DNA of 23,319 nucleotides from Phyllobacteriaceae bacterium (GTDB lineage Bacteria > Pseudomonadota > Alphaproteobacteria > Rhizobiales > Ancalomicrobiaceae): the NCBI GenBank assembly GCA_012517025.1, contig JAAYVT010000147.1, positions 1 to 23,319 on the forward strand, read 5' to 3'. The notes beneath the pieces were generated by a model. The model made no database searches, was not told where the DNA came from, and saw only the letters and a list, made by a program, of their open reading frames with translations. Shown here piece by piece: positions 17,822 to 23,319 of the stretch; positions within the stretch are counted from its first letter, which is position 1, and every line of letters starts with the position of its first letter. The position numbers and the translations under genes are program-made.

Positions 17822-18994
17822 TCACACCCCCGCCGCCGCGTAGAACATGGCGAAGATGCCGTCGACGACGATCACCATGAAGATCGACTTCACCACCGCC
17901 ATGGTGGTGCGCCGGCCGAGCGATTCGGCGCTGCCCTCCACCGACAGCCCCTCCATGCAGGCGATCAGCGCGATGATCAACGCCATGAACGGCGCCTTGC
18001 AGACGCCGACCAGGAAGGTCCGCATCTCCACCGCCGCATGCAGCCGGTAGAGGAAGGTGGCGGTCGGAATGTCCGCGTAGATGTTGCAGACGATCGCCGC
18101 CCCGAGGATCGAGGCGATGTCGGAGAGGAAGGTGAGGATCGGCAAGGCCAGCATCAGCGCCGCCAGACGCGGCACCACCAGGATCTCGATCGGATCGAGC
18201 CCGGTCACCTTGAGCGCGTCGACCTCCTCGCGCATCCGCATCGAGCCGAGCTCGGCGGTGAAGGCACTGCCGGAGCGGCCCGCCACCATCACCGCCGTCA
18301 GGATCACCGCGATCTCGCGCAGGGTGAGCACGCCGACCATGTCGACGACGTAGATGTCGGCGCCGAAGCGGCGGAAATAGAAGGCGCCCTGCTGGGCGAT
18401 GATGCAGCCGATCAGGAAGCTCATCAGCACGATGATCGGCACCGCGTCGAGCGCCGTGCGCTGCAGCTGATGCACGAACGGCACGAAGCGCAGCCGCGAG
18501 GGGCGACGGATCGCCTGCAACATCACCGTCGTCGCGCCGCCGAGCAAGGTCAGCACCGACATCGCCTCCGCCGCCAGCCCGGTGCCCCAGCGGCCGAGGT
18601 CGACCAGGAAGCCGATCACCGGGCCGGGGCCGAGGGTCGGCGCCGCCGGCGGACGGTCGGCCCGCTCCACCTCCTCGAACAGGGTCCGGCGGGTTTCGTC
18701 GAGCCCGACGACCCGCCGCCGCTCGTCCGGAAGCGGCCCCACCATGCGGTGAAGCAGCAGCGCGCCGGCGGTGTCGACCCGCCCGACGCCGCCGAGATCG
18801 ACGACGATCGTCTCCGCCGTCGCCGCCACGGCGTCGACGGCGCGACGAAACGCCGCGAAGCTCTGTTCGATCGGACCGACGGTGCGGATCGTCCAATCGC
18901 CGGACAGCCGCACCGAGGCGACGCCGGCCGCTTCCTCCAGCAGGAACGACGGCGTCGAAGGGGTCCAAGGCTGCGCGCCCGCGCTCGCTCTCAT
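17822..18994 (-). CDS. mlaE: MlaE-family permease with N-terminal STAS domain
   Basis: This 390-residue inner-membrane permease starts with a STAS domain (about 18-110) holding IVVDLGGVGRVDTAGALLL, the D-T/S-x-G loop of anti-sigma-antagonist folds. The MlaE domain follows (about 140-390) with five or six membrane segments and the family motifs GAFYFRRFGADIYVVDMVGVLTLREIAVILTAVMVAGRSGSAF and EEVDALKVTGLDPIEILVVPRL. The fused STAS domain replaces the separate MlaB seen in E. coli. The ATG at 18994 has GGGAG upstream. It is first in the operon with mlaF, mlaD and the lipoprotein gene. The likely role is phospholipid movement between the inner and outer membrane; direction is not told by sequence. 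No MlaC or MlaA gene is present. Confidence 0.93.
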   Translation of the reverse strand: MRASAGAQPWTPSTPSFLLEEAAGVASVRLSGDWTIRTVGPIEQSFAAFRRAVDAVAATAETIVVDLGGVGRVDTAGALLLHRMVGPLPDERRRVVGLDETRRTLFEEVERADRPPAAPTLGPGPVIGFLVDLGRWGTGLAAEAMSVLTLLGGATTVMLQAIRRPSRLRFVPFVHQLQRTALDAVPIIVLMSFLIGCIIAQQGAFYFRRFGADIYVVDMVGVLTLREIAVILTAVMVAGRSGSAFTAELGSMRMREEVDALKVTGLDPIEILVVPRLAALMLALPILTFLSDIASILGAAIVCNIYADIPTATFLYRLHAAVEMRTFLVGVCKAPFMALIIALIACMEGLSVEGSAESLGRRTTMAVVKSIFMVIVVDGIFAMFYAAAGV

Positions 18995-19231
18995 CGCGTC
19001 TCCCGGCGAAGGGACCGGCTCGCCCGATCCTCGACTGCGGCGATCGCCGCCCTCCTCGGCGTCGCGCGCATGGCGAGACCTCGAAGGACGGCTTGTCGGC
19101 CGGCGGCGCGGCCACGTATGAATCGGTCGAGAGTTTGCCGTCCCTCGCCCCCCCTCCGCAAGGCCGCATCGTCGCTCCGCGACGACCGGCCTCGCCCGGG
19201 ATCGGGCCCCGAGGTTCAGGAGGTCGTCCAC
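18995..19231. other. Divergent intergenic region mlaE / dgcN
   Basis: This 237-base GC-rich non-coding stretch lies between divergent genes. The mlaE ribosome site is at its left end and AGGAGG for dgcN at its right end. Long frames cross it on both strands but show no ribosome sites or known motifs, so I treat it as non-coding. The one promoter-like pair I see is listed separately. Confidence 0.5.
19093..19122 (+). promoter_or_regulatory. Possible dgcN-dgcA promoter
   Basis: TTGTCG (19093-19098) followed after 18 bases by TATGAA (19117-19122) is a fair sigma-70-like match. It would give dgcN a leader of about 100 bases. Pattern only. Confidence 0.35.
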
Positions 19232-20245
19232 ATGGAAATCGCGCGTCCCTATCTCCTCTTCCTCGGCGACGTCCCCGACGCGCTGGCCGCCAAGACGGCG
19301 CTGGGCATCGTCGACTGGCGCCCCGAGTGGTGTCTCGGCCAGTTGCGCCTGCCCGGCTGCGCGGCGGACGCGAAGATTCCCGACATGACGGTGGCGCAAG
19401 CCGCCGCGGCCGGCGTCAAGACCATGGTGGTCGGCGTCGTCAACGCCGGCGGCGTGCTGCCCGAGCATTGGATCGAAACCATCGTCGCCGCCCTCGACGC
19501 CGGCCTCGACGTCGCCACCGGCCTGCACGTCCGCCTCGCCTCGATCCCGGCGATCGCCGAGGCCGCCGCCCGCAACGGCCGCGCCCTGCACGACGTCCGT
19601 CACACCTCCGAGCGTTTCCCGACCGGCAAGGGCACCAAGCGCCCCGGCCTGCGCCTGCTCGCCGTCGGCACCGACTGTTCGGTCGGCAAGAAGTACACCG
19701 CCCTCGCCCTCGAGAAGGAGATGCGGGCGCGCGGCCTCGACGCCGACTTCCGTGCCACCGGCCAGACCGGCGTCTTCATCTCCGGTCGCGGCGTGGCGAT
19801 CGACGCGGTCGTCGCCGACTTCATCTCCGGCGCGGTGGAATGGCTGTCGCCCGCCGCCGCCCCGACCCACTGGGACGTGATCGAAGGCCAGGGCTCGCTG
19901 TTCCATCCGAGCTTCGCCGGCGTCTCGCTCGGCCTGCTGCACGGCGCCCAGGCCGACGCCTTCGTCGTCTGCCACGAGCCGACCCGCACCAAGATGCGCG
20001 GCGTCCAGCACGCCCTGCCGACCATCCGCCAGGTGATCGAGATGACCGTCGCCTGCGGTCGCCTGACCAACCCGGCGATCCGCCCGATCGGCATCGCGAT
20101 CAACACCGCCGCCCTCGACGAGGCCGAGGCGCTCCGCGTCTGCGAGGAGGCCGCCGCCTTCCACGATCTGCCGGCGACCGACCCGATTCGCTTCGGCGTC
20201 GCCCCGATCGTCGATCGCCTCCTCACCGCCTTCCCGAAAGGCTGA
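19232..20245 (+). CDS. dgcN: DUF1611 protein, D-glutamate N-acetyltransferase DgcN
   Basis: The 337-residue protein is of the DUF1611 family. In marine bacteria DgcN was reported to acetylate D-glutamate, and DgcA then racemises N-acetyl-D-glutamate to the L form. It has an N-terminal domain (about 1-130, LGDVPDALAAKTALGIVDWRP and VVGVVNAGGVLPEHW) and a P-loop NTPase-like domain starting with GTDCSVGKKYTALAL (146-160), then ATGQTGVFISGRGVAIDAVVADFISGA and DVIEGQGSLFHPSFAGVSLGLLHG. I chose the ATG at 19232 because AGGAGG lies nine bases upstream; the open frame itself reaches far upstream only because of base composition. It lies four bases before dgcA. The family and pairing are clear. The acetyltransferase role is taken from recalled literature. 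Confidence 0.85.
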   Translation: MEIARPYLLFLGDVPDALAAKTALGIVDWRPEWCLGQLRLPGCAADAKIPDMTVAQAAAAGVKTMVVGVVNAGGVLPEHWIETIVAALDAGLDVATGLHVRLASIPAIAEAAARNGRALHDVRHTSERFPTGKGTKRPGLRLLAVGTDCSVGKKYTALALEKEMRARGLDADFRATGQTGVFISGRGVAIDAVVADFISGAVEWLSPAAAPTHWDVIEGQGSLFHPSFAGVSLGLLHGAQADAFVVCHEPTRTKMRGVQHALPTIRQVIEMTVACGRLTNPAIRPIGIAINTAALDEAEALRVCEEAAAFHDLPATDPIRFGVAPIVDRLLTAFPKG

Positions 20246-20249
20246 TCCC

Positions 20250-21236
20250 ATGCCCCTCGCCCTCACGGTCGCCGTCGAGCGTTTCCCCATCGCCGGGTCC
20301 TTCACCATCTCCCGCGGCAGCCGCACCGAGGCGGTCGTGGTGACGGCGACGGTCGGCGACGGCAAGGTGGTCGGCCGGGGCGAGTGCGTGCCCTACGCCC
20401 GCTACGGCGAGACCGTCGAGGGCGTCGTCGCCGAGATCGAGGGCGTCGCCCCCGATCTCGCCCGTCCGGGTTTCGACCGCGCCCGCCTCGCCGAGCGACT
20501 GCCGGCCGGTGCCGCCCGCAACGCCCTCGACTGCGCCCTGTGGGACTTCGAGGCCAAGCGCAGCGGCATCCCCGCCCGCATCGCCGCCGGGCTCGACGAG
20601 CCGATCCCGCTCGTCACCGCCTACACCCTCAGCCTCGGCACGCCGGAGAGCATGCTCGCCGCCGCCCGCGCCGCCGCCGATCGTCCGCTGCTCAAGGTCA
20701 AGCTCGGCGGCGAGGGCGACGTCGAGCGCATCGCCGCGGTGCGTGAAGGCGCCCACGACGCCCGCCTGATCGTCGACGCCAACGAGGCCTGGCGCGAGGC
20801 GACGCTTCGCTCCAATCTCGCCGCCTGCGTCGAGGCCGGCGTCGAGCTGATCGAACAGCCGCTGCCGTCCGACGACGACGACGCCCTGATCGGCCTTTCG
20901 AGCCCGATCCCGATCTGCGCCGACGAGAGCCTGCACACCTGTGCCGATCTCGAGGGCCTCGCCGACCGCTACGGCGCGATCAACGTCAAGCTCGACAAGA
21001 CCGGCGGCCTCACCGAAGCGCTGCGTCTGGTGCGCGCCGCCCGCCGGCTGCGTCTCAGGGTGATGGTCGGCTGCATGGTCGGCAGCTCGCTCGCCATGGC
21101 CCCGGCCGTGCTGCTCGCCCGCGAAGCCGACTTCGTCGACCTCGACGGGCCGCTGCTGCTCGCCCGCGACCGCAACCCCGGCCTCGTCTACGACGGCTCG
21201 ACCGTCTTCCCGCCGACCCCGGCGCTCTGGGGGTGA
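20250..21236 (+). CDS. dgcA: Enolase-superfamily epimerase, N-acetyl-D-Glu racemase DgcA type
   Basis: This 328-residue protein belongs to the muconate lactonising/dipeptide epimerase subgroup of the enolase superfamily. It has a capping domain (about 1-115), then a barrel with the KxK bases (LKVKLGG, K149 and K151), the metal ligands D176 (VDANEAW), E202 (IEQPLP) and D225 (CADESL), and the opposite base in NVKLDKTGG (K247). An AspXAsp motif (D297, D299 in FVDLDGPLL) also occurs in L-Ala-D/L-Glu epimerases, so murein dipeptide epimerisation (YcjG-like) is an alternative. Pairing with DUF1611 argues for racemisation of N-acetyl-glutamate. The start is four bases after the dgcN stop. The last 49 bases overlap the convergent MFS gene. 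Confidence 0.85.
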   Translation: MPLALTVAVERFPIAGSFTISRGSRTEAVVVTATVGDGKVVGRGECVPYARYGETVEGVVAEIEGVAPDLARPGFDRARLAERLPAGAARNALDCALWDFEAKRSGIPARIAAGLDEPIPLVTAYTLSLGTPESMLAAARAAADRPLLKVKLGGEGDVERIAAVREGAHDARLIVDANEAWREATLRSNLAACVEAGVELIEQPLPSDDDDALIGLSSPIPICADESLHTCADLEGLADRYGAINVKLDKTGGLTEALRLVRAARRLRLRVMVGCMVGSSLAMAPAVLLAREADFVDLDGPLLLARDRNPGLVYDGSTVFPPTPALWG

Positions 21237-22378
21237 ATCGAGGTGGCGATCGTCAGGATCGTCCCGCCGACCGCCGCCAGCACCGCCATCGCCGCGAACC
21301 CGCCGCCGCCGTAGCGGGTGTAGAGCGGCCCCGAGGCGATGGTCGCCAGCGCCATCGCCAAGCCGTTGAGCGACACCATCATCCCCTGCGCCGTCGCCGC
21401 CCGCCGATCGTCGACCGACCGGCCGATCACCGCCATGGTGCCGAGATGCGCCGCCGCGAAGGTGGTGGCGTGCAGGAGCTGTAGCCCGGCCCACACCAAG
21501 AGATCGTAGCCGAGCAGCGGGAACAGGCTCCACCGGATCACCCCGCCGATGCCGCCGAGCATCACCAGCCCGCGCGCCCCGAGCCGCGGCAGGACGTGAC
21601 CGGAGAAGGTGAAGAGCGCGATCTCGCCGCTCACCCCCATCGCCCACAGGATGCCGATCTCGTCGCCGGAAAAGCCGAGCGACGCCCAGTACAAGCTGGA
21701 GAAACCGTAGAGCATGGCGTGGCTCGCCTGCATCACCCCCGCGCCGATCAGCACCGCCATCAGCCGGCGGTCCGCCGCCACCGCCCGCATGCCGGCGAGC
21801 ATCCCCTCGCGCCGCCGCCCCACCGCCTCGGGGCGATCGCGCGGCAACGCGAAGGCGACCACGAACTGCGCCGCGAAGCCGAGCGTCATGAAACCCCAGA
21901 TGCCGTATTCGCCCCACAGCGCCACCACCCGGCCGGCAAGCAGATTGCCGACCACGAAGGCGGCCGAGCCCCACACCCGCATCCGCCCGTAGACCGCCTC
22001 GCCGCGTCGGACCGCGCCGGTGGCGAGCGCGTCGGTGACCGGCAGGATGCCGTTCCACGCCGCCGCCATGGCCGCGGTGACCACCAGCAGGCTCCAGAAG
22101 TCGCGCGCCGGCCCGAGCGCCACACAGGCGAGGAGCGCGACGCCGGCGTAGAGCACGATCGCCCGTCGCCGATCTCCGAGCCGGTCGGCGAAGGAGCCGA
22201 GCCACGACGCCATCGTCAGTCGGAGCACGATCGGCACGGTGGTGATCACCGCGATCGCCGCCGCGTCCTGTCCGCGTGCCGAAAGCAGCACCGGGTAGAA
22301 CGGAATCTGCACGCCGAACGGAATGAAGGAGGCGGCGAAGAAGGCCGAAATTCGCAGCGGAGTGGAAGACCTGGGCAT
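21188..22378 (-). CDS. MFS transporter (MFS_1-like, HcaT-like)
   Basis: This inner-membrane protein of about 396 residues has some twelve hydrophobic segments (for example FFAASFIPFGVQIPFYPVLL, VLYAGVALLACVALG, LLVVTAAMAAAWNGILPV). The loop between helices 2 and 3 has SWLGSFADRLGDRRRAIV, the MFS motif. The look resembles the MFS_1-like group with HcaT and sugar permeases, but the substrate is unknown. Start choice is uncertain: an ATG at 22378 and a GTG at 22399 are both possible and neither has a clear ribosome site; I took the ATG. The C-terminal tail (SIHPQSAGVGGKTVEPS) is encoded opposite the 3' end of dgcA in a 49-base convergent overlap. It is divergent from cheZ. Confidence 0.87.
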   Translation of the reverse strand: MPRSSTPLRISAFFAASFIPFGVQIPFYPVLLSARGQDAAAIAVITTVPIVLRLTMASWLGSFADRLGDRRRAIVLYAGVALLACVALGPARDFWSLLVVTAAMAAAWNGILPVTDALATGAVRRGEAVYGRMRVWGSAAFVVGNLLAGRVVALWGEYGIWGFMTLGFAAQFVVAFALPRDRPEAVGRRREGMLAGMRAVAADRRLMAVLIGAGVMQASHAMLYGFSSLYWASLGFSGDEIGILWAMGVSGEIALFTFSGHVLPRLGARGLVMLGGIGGVIRWSLFPLLGYDLLVWAGLQLLHATTFAAAHLGTMAVIGRSVDDRRAATAQGMMVSLNGLAMALATIASGPLYTRYGGGGFAAMAVLAAVGGTILTIATSIHPQSAGVGGKTVEPS

Positions 22379-22508
22379 CACGATTGCTCTGATTTTCACG
22401 AACTCATAAACTTCTCGGAAGAGATTCGCAGTGCAGGATCGCGCGATCCACGCTCACCGCGGTCTCCTTTCGGCGCGATCGACGCCGCTTCGAGGACGAG
22501 CCTCCCCC

Positions 22509-23319
22509 ATGACGACGCCCGTGCCGGTCACTCCTCTCGCCATCGAAGACTACGACGCGATCGAGGCCGCGGTCATGGAGACCCAGCGCGGCCGCTGGTT
22601 CCTGACCGAATACGCCCGGCGCAACCGCAACTGCGACACCGACTCGGTGCTGACCGGGATCGAGCGCATCGAGCGCACCCTGCGCCGCGAGCGCGCCGCC
22701 CCCGACATCGACCGCATTCGTCTCGACCTCGCCGACATGGCCGAGGCGATCTCTCGCACCAAGCAGGAGATCGCCCAGATGAAGCTCGAGGCCGAGCACG
22801 GCGGCCGGTTCGCCGAGGCGAGCCAGGAACTCGACGCCATCGTCGAGCAGACCGAGACCGCCACCAACGAGATCCTGCTCGCCGCCGAGGGCATTCAGGA
22901 AGTCGCCTGGACCCTGCGCGAGGCCGGCGCCGTCGAGGATCTCTGCGAGAAGCTCGACGCTCACGCCACCGACGTCTACACCGCCTGCTCCTTCCAGGAT
23001 CTGACCGGCCAGCGCACCCGCAAGGTCGTCACCGTCCTGCGGTATCTCGAGAGCCGCATCAATGCGATGATCGACATCTGGGGTATGCACGCGGAGGACG
23101 ACGCCGTGCCGCCCGCCGTCGACGTCCCCTTCGATCCGATGGACGTGCGCCCCGATTCCCACCTGCTCAACGGCCCCGCCCTGCAGGGTCGCGGCGTCGA
23201 TCAGAGCCAGGTCGACGAGCTGATGTGGGCCGACGTCGCGCCGATCCCCACCGACGTCGAGGACGGCGCCTTCTCCGGCGAGACCATCGAGGTCGAACCG
23301 ATCACCGTGGACGTCGAAC
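22509..23319 (+). CDS. cheZ: Protein phosphatase CheZ, 3' end beyond window
   Basis: The open frame from the ATG at 22509 gives 270 codons without a stop. CheZ dephosphorylates CheY-P to end chemotactic signals. After a Glu-rich helical region (about 60-150, long amphipathic helices for the dimeric four-helix bundle) comes TACSFQDLTGQRTRKVV. In it D164 and Q168 correspond to the E. coli catalytic-site Asp143 and Gln147. A later helix DQSQVDELMW (231-240) resembles the C-terminal CheY-P-docking helix of E. coli CheZ (DQDQVDDLL). In E. coli that helix ends the protein, but here at least 30 mostly acidic residues follow. No strong ribosome site is seen (GAGGA is rather far upstream). It is divergent from the MFS gene across 130 bases. 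Confidence 0.9.
   Translation, partial: MTTPVPVTPLAIEDYDAIEAAVMETQRGRWFLTEYARRNRNCDTDSVLTGIERIERTLRRERAAPDIDRIRLDLADMAEAISRTKQEIAQMKLEAEHGGRFAEASQELDAIVEQTETATNEILLAAEGIQEVAWTLREAGAVEDLCEKLDAHATDVYTACSFQDLTGQRTRKVVTVLRYLESRINAMIDIWGMHAEDDAVPPAVDVPFDPMDVRPDSHLLNGPALQGRGVDQSQVDELMWADVAPIPTDVEDGAFSGETIEVEPITVDVE

Noticed and set aside
15694..17880. A 728-codon plus-strand frame across the MCE operon
   Set aside because: It is a shadow of mlaD and mlaF with the usual Arg/His/Asp-rich translation; no ribosome site or motif.
17609..19231. Upstream extension of the dgcN frame by more than 500 codons
   Set aside because: It runs antisense to mlaE and mlaF. The true start at 19232 has AGGAGG and matches the family N-terminus.
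18995..20365. Upstream extension of the mlaE frame on the minus strand across dgcN
   Set aside because: The extension is antisense to dgcN and low-complexity. The STAS-MlaE protein is complete from the ATG at 18994, with a ribosome site.
22384..22410. Promoter-like TTGCTC and CATAAA between the MFS gene and cheZ
   Set aside because: The spacer is only 15 bases and the -10 is poor, so I did not list it as a feature, though the gap probably holds promoters for both genes.

Overview
The window looks like ordinary chromosomal core DNA of a GC-rich alphaproteobacterium, most likely of the order Hyphomicrobiales (Rhizobiales). Three things point there: the thioredoxin reductase gene followed by an LsrB/VtlR-type LysR regulator, the rhizobial character of that regulator, and the very high G+C at third codon positions. 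I see no insertion sequence, prophage, integrase, CRISPR array, tRNA or rRNA.

Layout. 1-3134 (minus strand): the start of an unrecognised small protein, a YpfJ-type neutral zinc metallopeptidase and a methyl-accepting chemotaxis protein. 3135-3497 is a non-coding divergent region with an A+T-rich island. 3498-7530 (plus): carB, then greA, with hairpins between them and a strong intrinsic terminator after greA. 7533-11201 (minus): a tightly overlapping LPS inner-core operon read hldD, waaF, waaC, family 2 glycosyltransferase. Divergent from it at 11324 is an LpxL/HtrB-like lipid A acyltransferase, followed by trxB and an lsrB-type regulator (plus). 14270-15217 (minus): msrP, convergent with the regulator. 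15320-18994 (minus): a four-gene MCE-type lipid ABC transporter (permease with fused STAS domain, ATPase, MCE protein, outer-membrane lipoprotein). 19232-21236 (plus): the pair dgcN-dgcA, predicted to act on D-glutamate through N-acetylated intermediates. 21188-22378 (minus): an MFS transporter whose 3' end overlaps dgcA. 22509-end (plus): CheZ, cut off by the window end.

Together the genes give a strong cell-envelope theme (heptose epimerase, two heptosyltransferases, core sugar transferase, lipid A acyltransferase, MCE lipid transporter). There is a small redox and repair group (trxB, lsrB, msrP), a chemotaxis component at each end (MCP, CheZ) and housekeeping genes (carB, greA). Both dgcNA and the LPS operon are compact, with overlaps or gaps of a few bases, which suggests translational coupling.

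I found no convincing undescribed system. The points most worth a second look are the perfect palindrome abutting the lsrB start codon, the twin hairpins bracketing greA, msrP without msrQ beside it, the unexplained chemistry of the DgcN/DgcA pair, and the convergent dgcA/MFS coding overlap. All product calls rest on reading motifs by eye, without a database search.
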